A program made the position numbers and the translations under genes. Shown here piece by piece: positions 16,502-25,032 of a stretch of DNA of 64,000 nt (its first letter is position 1; every line of letters starts with the position of its first letter). The notes beneath the pieces are model-generated. The model was not told the DNA's origin and ran no database searches. It saw only the letters and a program-made list of their open reading frames with translations. Source of the stretch: Achromobacter pestifer (GTDB lineage: Bacteria > Pseudomonadota > Gammaproteobacteria > Burkholderiales > Burkholderiaceae_B); NCBI RefSeq assembly GCF_013267355.1, contig NZ_CP053985.1, positions 2,108,001 through 2,172,000 on the forward strand, given 5' to 3'.

Positions 16502-16678
16502 ATGGAAAAAACTGAACAGCCCGATCAGCAGCACAACGCGGAACAACAGATCAGACCCTTGAGCGCCGAGGAAATCCAGGCGGTCAGCGGCGGCTGGGGA
16601 CCGAACCGTCTCAACATCACCTTTGCGCCCCAGAAAAACAGCTTGGGTGCCGGCAAGACGCTTTACACGCCGCGATAG
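16502..16678 (+). CDS. Double-glycine-leader precursor peptide B
   Basis: 58-residue peptide from the ATG at 16502, with AGGAGATAGAG upstream. The leader (1-31) begins MEKTEQPDQQHNAEQQ and ends IRPLSAEEIQAVSGG. The predicted 27-residue core begins WGPNRLNITFAPQKN and ends TLYTPR, is basic (four Lys/Arg, no acidic residue) and lacks Cys. The last 39 bases coding the leader are identical to those of precursor A, while the cores are unrelated. It is directly upstream of the HlyD adaptor and C39 exporter, which should cut after GG and export the core. Confidence 0.8.
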   Translation: MEKTEQPDQQHNAEQQIRPLSAEEIQAVSGGWGPNRLNITFAPQKNSLGAGKTLYTPR

Positions 16679-16704
16679 TCAGTAAGGATCCTGGCCGCAT
16701 CGGA

Positions 16705-16726
16705 CGGATGCCGCGACTGGCATCCG
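16705..16726 (+). terminator. Hairpin after precursor B
   Basis: Perfect 8-bp arms (16705-16712 and 16719-16726) with a 6-base loop lie 26 bp after the precursor stop. The sequence ATTTCG follows. It may be a partial terminator or RNA-end stabiliser that sets peptide mRNA above exporter mRNA. Confidence 0.5.
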
Positions 16727-16819
16727 ATTTCGTGGCACGGCGGCGCGTCCGCCGCGGTTTTTTTCCGCCATGCCGGCCAGCTTATACCCACCACGCTTTC
16801 CTGGGCTGCCTCCGAAGCC

Positions 16820-18067
16820 GTGTCGCTCTATCGCAAACAGGCGCTTGCCGCGCAACGCTCCGTCGGGCTGGGCGATATCGTCCTGATCCGGCCAGTGTCG
16901 TTCGCACTGGTCACCGCCGTGCTGGCGGGTTTCGTGCTGGCCGTCTGCCTGTTTCTTGCGTTCGGCTCGTACACCAAGCGCGCGACCGTGAGCGGCCAGC
17001 TGGCCCCCGACACCGGACTGATCAAGCTTTACGTGCCGCAGGCCGGCGTCGTGCTCGAACGCCGGGTCCAGGAAGGCCAGCATGTCGCCGCGGGCGAGGT
17101 GCTCTACGTGGTGTCAGGCGATCAGCAAAGCGCCCTGGGTGAAACCCAGGAGGCGATCAGCGGCCAGATCCGGCAGCGCGAAGAAAGCCTGCGGCTGGCG
17201 CGCCAGAAGACGCTATTGCTGCAGCAGGGCGAGCACGACACCCAGGCCACGGCGATCGCCAGCCTGAAGGCGCAGCTGGCCGCCATGGACAGCCAGATCG
17301 AGGGGCAGCGCGCCCGCATAAAATTAGCCGAAGACAGCGCGCGCCGCTATCACGGCCTGATGGAAAAAGGCTATCTTTCCGCCGAGGAGGCCGACCAGAA
17401 GCGCGCCGAACTGCTGGAACAGCGTAATCAGCTGCAAGCCCTGCTGCGCGACCGCATCGGCCTGGCCATGGACCTGTCCAACCGCCAGGCCGCGCAGGCG
17501 GACCTGGCGTTGCGGCAACAAAACCAGCTGGCACAGCTGGACCGGGACATGGCCGACATTGCCGTGGACCTCAGCCGCAGCGAAGCCAGGCGCCGCGTCG
17601 TCATCTCCGCACCGCAGGCGGGCGTCGCCACCGCCGTGAGCGCCGCCGCGGGCCAGGCCGTGGACAACAAGCGGCCGCTGGCCACCATCGTGCCCGACGG
17701 CGCCCGCCTGCAGGCCGAACTGCTGGCGCCCAGCCGCGCGGTGGGCTTCGTCGCGCCCGGCGACCGGGTGCTCATGCGCTACGCGGCCTACCCGTACCAA
17801 ACCTTCGGGCAGCAGGCCGGCGTCGTCCAGACCGTGACGCGCAGCGCCTTGCCCGAATGGCAATTGAATGAAGCCGCCGCGAACGGCGATGCCCAGGAGG
17901 ACCTGTACCGGATCACGGTGTCGCTGGACACTCCCGCGCGCGGGCCGCAGGGCCAGACGCTGACGCTGCGGCCCGGCATGCGGCTGGAGGCGGACATCCT
18001 GCAGCAGACGCGCCGCCTGTACCAATGGGCGTTCGATCCCGCCTACCGGCTGTCGGGGAAACTATGA
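16820..18067 (+). CDS. HlyD-family periplasmic adaptor for peptide export
   Basis: 415 residues from a GTG start at 16820 (VSLYRKQALAAQRSVGLGDI is the usual opening of this subfamily). There is a single membrane segment at about 27-49, a lipoyl-like half (GQLAPDTGLIKLYVPQAGVV), a long alpha-helical hairpin at about 105-255, then the second lipoyl half (VVISAPQAGVATAVSAAAGQ) and a beta-barrel. It links the inner-membrane exporter to an outer-membrane channel. Its stop overlaps the exporter start by 4 bases. No TolC-type gene is in the locus, so the outer-membrane partner must be encoded elsewhere. Confidence 0.9.
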   Translation: MSLYRKQALAAQRSVGLGDIVLIRPVSFALVTAVLAGFVLAVCLFLAFGSYTKRATVSGQLAPDTGLIKLYVPQAGVVLERRVQEGQHVAAGEVLYVVSGDQQSALGETQEAISGQIRQREESLRLARQKTLLLQQGEHDTQATAIASLKAQLAAMDSQIEGQRARIKLAEDSARRYHGLMEKGYLSAEEADQKRAELLEQRNQLQALLRDRIGLAMDLSNRQAAQADLALRQQNQLAQLDRDMADIAVDLSRSEARRRVVISAPQAGVATAVSAAAGQAVDNKRPLATIVPDGARLQAELLAPSRAVGFVAPGDRVLMRYAAYPYQTFGQQAGVVQTVTRSALPEWQLNEAAANGDAQEDLYRITVSLDTPARGPQGQTLTLRPGMRLEADILQQTRRLYQWAFDPAYRLSGKL

Positions 18068-20241
18068 ACATGCTCGAACGCCTGACGCTGGGGGTCAAAC
18101 GGCGCGTGCCCAGGCTGCTGCAGACCGAAGCCGCAGAATGCGGCCTCGCCTGCGTGGGCATGATCGCGGGCTATCACGGCCACCAGCAAAGCCTCGCCAC
18201 CCTGCGCGGCCGTTTTCCCGTGTCGCTCAAGGGCGCGACGCTGGCCACCTTGATCCACGTCGCCAGCCAACTGGGCCTGGCGTCGCGGCCGGTCAAGGTC
18301 AGCCTGGGCGCCTTGGGCAAGCTGAAACTGCCCTGCATCCTGCATTGGGAATTCAATCACTTCGTGGTGCTGACGGCCATCAACGGGCGCTCGGCCACGC
18401 TGATCGATCCCGCCTCCGGCACGCGCAAATGCTCCATCGGCGAGCTGTCCGCGTCGTTCACGGGCGTCGCGCTGGAACTATGGCCCACGCCCGATTTCCA
18501 GGAGGCCCGTGATAACAGGCGCGTGCGGCTGCGCGAGCTGACCGGTAGGGTTTCCGGCCTGGGCGGCGCGTTCTCGCAGGTGCTGCTGCTGGCGCTGGCG
18601 CTGGAAATCCTCACCGTGGTCCAGCCGTTCTTCCTGCAGTGGGTGGTGGACCATGTGCTGAATACCGGCGACCGCGATCTGCTGACCACGCTGGCGCTGG
18701 CGTTCGGGCTGATGATGGTCATGAAGCAGCTGACCTCGGTGGCGCGCAGCTGGATGCTGATGGTCATGGGCACCACGCTGAACCTGCAATGGCGCACCAA
18801 CGTCTTCACGCATCTGCTGCGCTTGCCGGTGGCCTATTTCGAGAAGCGGCATCTGGGCGATGTGGTGTCGCGCTTCGGCGCCATCGACGCCATACAGCGC
18901 ACCGTGACGACCTCGTTCCTGGAGGCGGTGCTGGACGGCCTGGTCATGCTGATCACGCTGGTGCTGATGTTCCTGTACAGCCCGCCCCTGGCATGGATCG
19001 CGGTGGGCGCCATGGCGCTGTATGGATTGGCCCGCTGGTCCGGCTATGCGCCGCTGCACTACGCCACCGAAGAACACATCGTGCACGCCGCCAAGGAGCA
19101 ATCGCATTTCCTGGAAACCGTGCGGGGCGTCAAGGCGATCAAGCTGTTCCAGCACCAGGACGACCGGCGTTCCCGCTGGCTGTCGCTGCTGGTGAACGAG
19201 ATCAACGCGGACCTGCGCGTGCAGAAGTGGACGCTGTTCTTCCGCACCTTCAATGGCCTGCTGTTCGGCCTGTCCTCCATCGCGATACTCTGGCTGGGCG
19301 CGAGGCTGGTGCTGGACGGCCAGTTCACGGTGGGCGCGCTGCTGGCGTTCATCGTCTACAAGACCTTGTTCGACCAGCGCGTGGCGGCCCTGCTCGACAA
19401 GCTGGTGGAGGTGAAGATGCTGCGGCTGCAAGGCGAGCGCCTGGCCGATATCGTGCGCGAAGCTGCTGAGCCCGCCGACGCCATGCCGCGCGCGCAGGAT
19501 GCGCCAACGCGTTCGCCCGCGATCGAGGTCCGCAATCTGCGCTTCCGCTACGGGCCGCAGGAGCCGTATGTGTTGGACGATGTCAGCTTCAGGATCGAGC
19601 CGGGCGAATCGGTCGCGATCACAGGCCCTTCCGGCGGCGGCAAAACCACGTTGATCAATATCCTGCTTGGTGTCCTGCCCCCGACCGATGGCGAAGTGCT
19701 GATCGACGGCGTGCCGGCGCGGGGAGCGGGAGCGGCGTCCTTGCGCCGGATCGCCGGCACGGTACTGCAGGACGACGTCCTGTTCGCCGGGTCCATCGGC
19801 GAGAACATCAGCTTCTTCGATCCGCAGCACGATCCCGACCGCGCCAGCCGTTGCGCCGCGATCGCCGCGATCCACGACGACATCTGCGCCATGCCCATGG
19901 GCTACAACACGCTGGTGGGAGACATGGGCACGGTGTTGTCCGGCGGCCAGAAGCAGCGCGTGCTGCTGGCGCGGGCGTTGTACAAGCAGCCCGCCATCCT
20001 GTTTCTGGACGAGGCCACCAGCCATCTGGACCTTGAACGCGAACGGATCGTCAATACGGCGATCGCCAGGCTCGACATGACGCGGGTGATCGTGGCGCAC
20101 CGGCCCGACACGATTGCGGCCGCCGGACGCGAGATCTCGCTCGTGGCCGGCAAAGTGGCCAGCGACAGCGGGAAGCCGCCTAAACCGGCTTCCCGAACAC
20201 GCCGCCGCGCCGCGCCACTAGCGTCGCCTGCGTACGATTGA
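18064..20241 (+). CDS. C39-peptidase-containing ABC exporter (PCAT, bacteriocin type)
   Basis: 725 residues from the ATG at 18064. An N-terminal C39 peptidase domain carries Cys26 (TEAAECGLACVGM), His99 (EFNHFVVLT) and Asp115 (LIDPASG), so the protease looks intact. An exporter membrane domain of about six helices follows at about 165-440. The nucleotide-binding domain has Walker A GPSGGGKTT near 521, signature LSGGQKQR near 625, Walker B ILFLDEAT and H-loop VIVAHRP. Such proteins cut double-glycine leaders and export the core. The 3' end overlaps the convergent response-regulator gene by 62 bp. Confidence 0.95.
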   Translation: MNMLERLTLGVKRRVPRLLQTEAAECGLACVGMIAGYHGHQQSLATLRGRFPVSLKGATLATLIHVASQLGLASRPVKVSLGALGKLKLPCILHWEFNHFVVLTAINGRSATLIDPASGTRKCSIGELSASFTGVALELWPTPDFQEARDNRRVRLRELTGRVSGLGGAFSQVLLLALALEILTVVQPFFLQWVVDHVLNTGDRDLLTTLALAFGLMMVMKQLTSVARSWMLMVMGTTLNLQWRTNVFTHLLRLPVAYFEKRHLGDVVSRFGAIDAIQRTVTTSFLEAVLDGLVMLITLVLMFLYSPPLAWIAVGAMALYGLARWSGYAPLHYATEEHIVHAAKEQSHFLETVRGVKAIKLFQHQDDRRSRWLSLLVNEINADLRVQKWTLFFRTFNGLLFGLSSIAILWLGARLVLDGQFTVGALLAFIVYKTLFDQRVAALLDKLVEVKMLRLQGERLADIVREAAEPADAMPRAQDAPTRSPAIEVRNLRFRYGPQEPYVLDDVSFRIEPGESVAITGPSGGGKTTLINILLGVLPPTDGEVLIDGVPARGAGAASLRRIAGTVLQDDVLFAGSIGENISFFDPQHDPDRASRCAAIAAIHDDICAMPMGYNTLVGDMGTVLSGGQKQRVLLARALYKQPAILFLDEATSHLDLERERIVNTAIARLDMTRVIVAHRPDTIAAAGREISLVAGKVASDSGKPPKPASRTRRRAAPLASPAYD

Positions 20242-20815
20242 GCACGCCCAGGGTGCCCAGGATGGCCGACACATGCGTCTTGACGGTCTTCTCGGTCATG
20301 TTCAGCCGCTCCGAGATTTCCTTGTTGCGCAGCCCATCGCACATCAGGCTCAACACTTCGCTCTGTCGTGGCGTCAAGGCACGCAGCAAGGCCGCCTCAT
20401 CCTGACCGCCCGTGGACAACGTCGACGACGCGCTGCGCCGCGGTGGCGCCGCCTCGCTGACGGCTTCCAGCGCGGCGGCCAGCTCCTGGCAGCTGGCGGA
20501 CTTGTTCAGGAAGCCCTGCGCGCCTGCCTCGAGCGCACGGCGCATGTCCTCGGGATCCTGCGAGGCCGATAGCACCAGGATGCGCAACTGCGCGCGGCGC
20601 TGACGCAAGCGCTTGAGCAGGTCGGCCCCGGCCATGTCCGGCAAATAGAAATCCATGATGACGTGCTGGATCGCCGCATGCCGCTCCAACACCCCCAGCG
20701 CCTCCTGGCCGCCGGCCGCGGGGTGGATCGTCAGGCCGGGCACGGCCTGGCCCAGCGCCATGACCAGCGCTTCGCGAAACATGGCGTGGTCGTCAACCAA
20801 TAACACTGCCGTCAT
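20180..20815 (-). CDS. NarL/FixJ-family response regulator
   Basis: 211 residues. The receiver domain has acidic pocket residues in LLVDDHAMF, phospho-acceptor D55 in VIMDFYLPD, and LVLSAS and NKSA positions. The LuxR-type HTH is at about 145-205 (LTPRQSEVLSLMCDGLRNKE, then TVKTHVSAILGTLG). It is convergent with and overlaps the exporter's 3' end, and its start overlaps the stop of the kinase gene by 4 bases. It probably acts with that kinase. It is a good candidate to bind the paired boxes upstream of the precursor genes, though this is not shown. Confidence 0.92.
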   Translation of the reverse strand: MTAVLLVDDHAMFREALVMALGQAVPGLTIHPAAGGQEALGVLERHAAIQHVIMDFYLPDMAGADLLKRLRQRRAQLRILVLSASQDPEDMRRALEAGAQGFLNKSASCQELAAALEAVSEAAPPRRSASSTLSTGGQDEAALLRALTPRQSEVLSLMCDGLRNKEISERLNMTEKTVKTHVSAILGTLGVLNRTQATLVARRGGVFGKPV

Positions 20816-22641
20816 TCGGCATCTCCGGTAAGGGACGCTGCCTCTTTGGCGTGCAGCAGGCTAGTGACGTGTTCGCGCAGGGCCTGGACCTGCACGGGCT
20901 TGTGCAAGAGCGGAACGCCGCGGGCGGCGGCCTCGGTCAGCCGCGCCGGGTCGGTGTCGCCGCTGACCAGCAAGGCGGGCAGATCGGGATCGTTGTATTC
21001 CTCGCGCAGCCTTTCGATCACGTGGATGCCAGTCTCGTGCTCGCGCAGCCGGTAATCCGTGATGATCAAGGCAGGACGCTCGGCCAGCGGCAGCACGCGC
21101 TCGAACAGCGCATTGCCGCTGGTCGCGGCGATGACGCGGCAGCCCCAGCTTTCGAACAGCATGGACAGGCCGGCCAGGTTCTGCGCGTCGTCGTCCACCA
21201 GCAGCGCCAGCTTGCCGCGCAGGCTGTCTTCGGATGCGAGCCCTTGACGCAGCCTCACGCAAGCATCGCCGACGGACAGGCCTGCCGCGGCGGGACCCGA
21301 GGCCGGCACCGTGACCGTGAACACCGTGCTGCGGCCTTCTTCCGAACGCAGCGCCAGTTCGTGGCTCAGCAGCCGGGCGGTGCGGCGCACGATGGCCAGG
21401 CCCAGCCCCAGGCCCTTGCTGCGGTCGCGCTCGGGATTGGCCAGTTGATGGAACTCCCAGAAGACCCGTTCCTGTTCGGCCTGCGGAATCCCCGGGCCGT
21501 TGTCCCAGACCTCGATGCGCAAGCGATCCCCGGCTCGGCGGCACCCCACCAGAACGCGCCCGCTGTCGGAGTGCACGATAGCGTTGCTGATCAGATTGCG
21601 CAGCATGCGTTCCAGCAGCACGGGATCCGAGCGCACGCTGGCCGCGCACGGACGCACGCGCAACCGTATGCCTTTCTCTCCGGCCTGCGGCGCATACTCG
21701 GCCTTCAGCTGGTCCAGCAACGGCTGCATCCTGAACGTCTCGAACCGAGGCTCGATGACGCCGGCGTCCAGACGCGACAGATTCAGCAAGGCGTCGAACA
21801 GATGGCCCATCGCGGACAACGCGCTGGTGATGTTGTCGACCAGATAGCGTCCGTGCCGCGACAAGGGTTCGTTAGCCAGCAGCCCCAGGAACAGGTTCAC
21901 CGCGTGCACGGGCTGGCGCAGGTCGTGGCTGGCCGCCGCCAGAAAGCGGGACTTCTCCAGATCGCTGCGTTCGGCGGCTATCTTCTCCTGGCGCACCTGT
22001 TCCAGCAGCGCCAGGTTCTCATAGCCCAGCCGCAACGCATCCAGGTGGGTGCGGTTCATGCGATGGATGAAGGCCAGGGTCGCGATCAGGTAGGCGAGGC
22101 CGCCCGTCACCAGCGCCAGATGGATGGCGGAAGGCTGCGCCGCCAGCGCGATGAACATCGGCGCGAAAGCCGGCACCTCGAACGCGTACATCACCGGCAG
22201 CATCATGTAGTTCGAATAGATGGCGCCCGTGCCCAGTCCGAACAGGATGACGATGAAGAACAGCTGGTACTCCAGCGGGACAAAAAACGTCCAATAGGCC
22301 AGGGGCAATCCCCACAGGATGCCGGAACACAGATTGCCGGCCAGCATGCGGCGCACCCAACGCTGCGCCGCCGGCGGATCGGCGCGATGGCGGTCGTACG
22401 CCACCACCGCGGCCCAGCGCAGCACGCCCACTATCAGCGTGGCGCCCAGCCACAACAGGATCTCGTGCAGGGGTAGCACGCCGACCAAGGCAAACGCGGA
22501 AAAACAGGCGCTGATCAGCGACCCGGCCAGGGCGAACGGAAAGCTTCGGCGCAATGCGTCGACCTGCACCTGATGGATGCGGGCGGCATAGGACGAACTT
22601 GGCGGCGTGGAGGCGGAAGTCTGGCCGATGACGGGCTGCAA
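20812..22641 (-). CDS. Hybrid sensor histidine kinase with C-terminal receiver domain
   Basis: 609 residues. The N-terminal membrane sensor has about six helices (about 35-195) with little periplasmic loop, suggesting it senses a membrane-associated or small ligand. A short linker coil leads to HisKA with His239 (AAASHDLRQPVHAVNL). The ATPase domain has NLISNAIVHSD, DNGPGIP and GLGLGLAIV, and the C-terminal receiver carries Asp529 (IITDYRL). Its output partner is the co-transcribed NarL-type regulator. Its position beside a peptide exporter allows a peptide-sensing role, but general metabolic sensing is equally possible. Confidence 0.92.
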   Translation of the reverse strand: MQPVIGQTSASTPPSSSYAARIHQVQVDALRRSFPFALAGSLISACFSAFALVGVLPLHEILLWLGATLIVGVLRWAAVVAYDRHRADPPAAQRWVRRMLAGNLCSGILWGLPLAYWTFFVPLEYQLFFIVILFGLGTGAIYSNYMMLPVMYAFEVPAFAPMFIALAAQPSAIHLALVTGGLAYLIATLAFIHRMNRTHLDALRLGYENLALLEQVRQEKIAAERSDLEKSRFLAAASHDLRQPVHAVNLFLGLLANEPLSRHGRYLVDNITSALSAMGHLFDALLNLSRLDAGVIEPRFETFRMQPLLDQLKAEYAPQAGEKGIRLRVRPCAASVRSDPVLLERMLRNLISNAIVHSDSGRVLVGCRRAGDRLRIEVWDNGPGIPQAEQERVFWEFHQLANPERDRSKGLGLGLAIVRRTARLLSHELALRSEEGRSTVFTVTVPASGPAAAGLSVGDACVRLRQGLASEDSLRGKLALLVDDDAQNLAGLSMLFESWGCRVIAATSGNALFERVLPLAERPALIITDYRLREHETGIHVIERLREEYNDPDLPALLVSGDTDPARLTEAAARGVPLLHKPVQVQALREHVTSLLHAKEAASLTGDAE

Positions 22642-22759
22642 TGGCTTGGGATGTTACGTGCGAGGGACCTGCCGCTTGCGCAGGCGCGGATCGAAACGTG
22701 TGCGGATTTTAAGTCTTATTGGGTGGATTCGACAGACGCTGCGCAACTTTCCGACGGCC

Positions 22760-22790
22760 TTGACCTTCCAACGGTGGAAAACCTCAGGAT
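22760..22790 (+). promoter_or_regulatory. MerR/CueR-type promoter for the 167-residue gene
   Basis: TTGACC (22760-22765), a 19-base spacer containing TTCC-6-GGAA, then CAGGAT (22785-22790). The over-long 19-bp spacer with an internal dyad is the hallmark of MerR-family activated promoters. It lies 128 bp upstream of the ATG at 22919. A CueR-type regulator is encoded at 30813. Confidence 0.65.
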
Positions 22791-22918
22791 TTCCGCCGTG
22801 GCTCAGGCGGACCGGCTCCATGCTCACGCGCTTGCGGCCAGCACCGTGCCCGCGGCGTGCTGACGCGTCGGGCTCAAGCCGACGGCCCCATTTGCAACGA
22901 CTTGGTGGAAGGATTCCG

Positions 22919-23422
22919 ATGAAACTGCCCGCATCCAGGCAAGAGCTCCTGCACAATATCTGCAACCGGCACAGACAGTTCCGCATAGAAGCGGCCACCA
23001 TACGCGCAAGCCTTTACCGCAAGACGGCGGAGGTGGGGCACGCTCATCGCCTGCGCATCGATGCCGCAACGGTGCTGATCGACGTGATGCTTTGGAACAC
23101 GATGATCCTGCAGCTCGCCGCGGCGGGGACGAGAGGCGCTGGCGCCCCGTACTACAGCCGCGAGGCAATACTGGACAGGGTCGGCCGCCTGACTCACCCG
23201 TTCAGGCGCAATTTCACCGGCAGCACGCTTCACAACCTGCACGAGCTGACCAGGCTCGGGCAGGAGCGCGTGGTCGGTTGCGTAGCCCGTCATTCGGACG
23301 CCGCGCTCTTCGCGCCCTCCGGTGAGAGAGCCGAAACCCTCGGCGGCCAGCTCCAGATCTTCACGGGCGTGGCCTACGCCAACGCCTTGTCGAAGTTGCG
23401 CGCCTGGAAACAGGCTGTATAG
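22919..23422 (+). CDS. Hypothetical protein under a MerR-type promoter
   Basis: 167 residues from the ATG at 22919, with AAGGA upstream. The sequence starts MKLPASRQELLHNICNRHRQ and is Arg/His/Ala-rich and mostly helical. It has no signal peptide, no clear membrane segment and only two Cys (in HNICNRH and VVGCVARH). I do not recognise the family. It is convergent with the OprN-like gene and divergent from the kinase gene. Its promoter matches those of the efflux and CueR genes, so it may belong to the same metal- or thiol-stress response. Confidence 0.6.
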   Translation: MKLPASRQELLHNICNRHRQFRIEAATIRASLYRKTAEVGHAHRLRIDAATVLIDVMLWNTMILQLAAAGTRGAGAPYYSREAILDRVGRLTHPFRRNFTGSTLHNLHELTRLGQERVVGCVARHSDAALFAPSGERAETLGGQLQIFTGVAYANALSKLRAWKQAV

Positions 23423-23488
23423 CCGGCACCACGGCCAGGCCATCGCGCAGCAACCTTGCGCGCCGCCGCGCCAAAGCGGCCGGCAAGG

Positions 23489-23518
23489 CCCGGGGGGTTG
23501 GCAACATTCCCCCCCGGG
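23489..23518. terminator. Bidirectional hairpin between convergent genes
   Basis: Nine-bp GC arms (23489-23497 and 23510-23518) lie between the stop of the 167-residue gene (23422) and the stop of the efflux outer-membrane gene (23540). No long T-run is present on either strand. Confidence 0.5.
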
Positions 23519-23539
23519 CTGCACGCAATTGGCGGGTCC

Positions 23540-25012
23540 CTATGCCCCGGCAGGGGCCAGCACCGTATGCTCGGACCACCCGCCTCCCAACGCCTTGTAC
23601 AGGTCGATCAGGTTGTTCAAGCGCGTCAGGCGGGTACGGATCAGGATCTGCTCCGCGCCGTATAGCGAGCGATAGGCCTCGAGCAAGGTGAGATAGTCGT
23701 CCATGCCTTCCTGGAATCGCAGCTCCGCCAGTTCGTACGCGCTGCGGCTGGCCGCCACGGCCAACTGCTCCGAACGGATCTGGTCGTCGAGCGTGCGCTT
23801 GCCGGCCAATCCATCGGCCACCTCGCGGAATGCCACCTGAATGGCCTGCTCGTAGTTGACGATCTCCAGGCGCTTCTTTACGTGCGCCACGTCCAGATTG
23901 GCCAGCAAGGCGCCTCCCCGGAAGATGGGCAACGTGATCTGCGGCAGGAATGCCCAGGCCCGCGACCCGGAATCGAACAAGCCGTCCAGGGAGGCGCTGG
24001 CGGTTCCCGTCGAGCCCGTCAGGCTGATCGCCGGCAGAAAGGCGGCGCGCGCCGCGCCGATATTGGCATTCGCGCCGCGCAGCATCTGCTCCGCCGCGCG
24101 TATGTCGGGCCGGCGGACCAGCAGATCGGAGGGCAGTCCCGCCGGCAGATCCGACGGAACGATGCCGTCCGGCAGCGTCGTCGCTGCGTCCAGCTGGCTG
24201 GACAGCGCGGACGTCAGCGGCTGCCCGAGCAGCAGCACCAGGGCGTTGCGGTCCCTGGACACTTGCCGCGTGTAGGCGGAGCGGCTGGCTTCTGCGTTGC
24301 GCAACGCGATCTCCGCCAGGCGCAGGTCGAGCTGCGTCGAGTGGCCGGCCGCGGCCAGGTTGGCCGTCAGATCGTACGAGCGCTTCTGCGTGGCCAGGGT
24401 GTCTTCCGTCAGCCGCAACAGCTCCTGGTCCGCGCGCAGCGTCAGGTAGGCATTGGCCACTTCGGCCACCAGGCTCAGCTGGGTGGCGATCCGGTTCTCC
24501 TCGAGCGCCAGATACGAGGCCAAGGCCTGGTCGCTGAGGCTGCGGATGCGGCCCCACAGATCCAGTTCCCAGGCGGTCGTCACGCCGGCCACGTCATAGC
24601 GCTTCGCGACCTGGCCGTCCCGCGCGGCGCCGAGGTCGCCCGGAATGCGCTCGGATGCGCCGCCGGCCGCGACGCTCAGGTTCGGCAGCATCGCGGCGCG
24701 CTGGATCCGGTACAGCGCCTGGGCCGCTTCGACGTTGAGCGCGGCGCGGCGCATATCCCGGTTGTTGTTCAGCGAGATTTCCATCAATTGCTGCAAGAGC
24801 GGATCACGGAAGAAATCGCGCCATCCGATGTCGGCTGCGACGGTCTCATCGGGCTTTTGCTGCGTATCCGGGGCATCCGAAGAATAGGTCGCGGCTATGG
24901 GGGCCGCGGGGCGTTCGTACTTCGGCGCCAGGGAGCAACCGCTCAAGGCGGCCGCAAGCGTGAGCGGCGCGAGCGTAAAGCCGAGCCGGGAGCGGGTGTA
25001 GCGGTACTTCAT
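23540..25012 (-). CDS. RND efflux outer-membrane lipoprotein (NodT/OprM/OprN family)
   Basis: 490 residues. The start at 25012 is preferred because AGGAGG lies 9 bases upstream and the product opens with a lipoprotein signal (lipobox LSGC). Two repeated OEP domains show the family landmarks NNNRDMRRAALNVEAAQALY and LPSDLLVRRPDIRAAEQML. It forms the trimeric outer-membrane duct. It is the last gene of the leftward efflux operon, 20 bp after the pump gene. It is closest in style to OprN/OprM-type partners of MexF-like pumps. Confidence 0.92.
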   Translation of the reverse strand: MKYRYTRSRLGFTLAPLTLAAALSGCSLAPKYERPAAPIAATYSSDAPDTQQKPDETVAADIGWRDFFRDPLLQQLMEISLNNNRDMRRAALNVEAAQALYRIQRAAMLPNLSVAAGGASERIPGDLGAARDGQVAKRYDVAGVTTAWELDLWGRIRSLSDQALASYLALEENRIATQLSLVAEVANAYLTLRADQELLRLTEDTLATQKRSYDLTANLAAAGHSTQLDLRLAEIALRNAEASRSAYTRQVSRDRNALVLLLGQPLTSALSSQLDAATTLPDGIVPSDLPAGLPSDLLVRRPDIRAAEQMLRGANANIGAARAAFLPAISLTGSTGTASASLDGLFDSGSRAWAFLPQITLPIFRGGALLANLDVAHVKKRLEIVNYEQAIQVAFREVADGLAGKRTLDDQIRSEQLAVAASRSAYELAELRFQEGMDDYLTLLEAYRSLYGAEQILIRTRLTRLNNLIDLYKALGGGWSEHTVLAPAGA

Positions 25013-25032
25013 GTCGATATTCCTCCTGGCCA

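Noticed and set aside
16154..16546. 130-codon leftward frame across the promoter region of precursor B
   Set aside because: It merely translates the antisense of the duplicated upstream region; the mirrored frame at 15872-16333 looks alike only because the DNA is an inverted repeat.
20851..22476. 541-codon rightward frame antisense to the hybrid kinase
   Set aside because: Shadow of a gene with complete HisKA, ATPase and receiver motifs; no start context.
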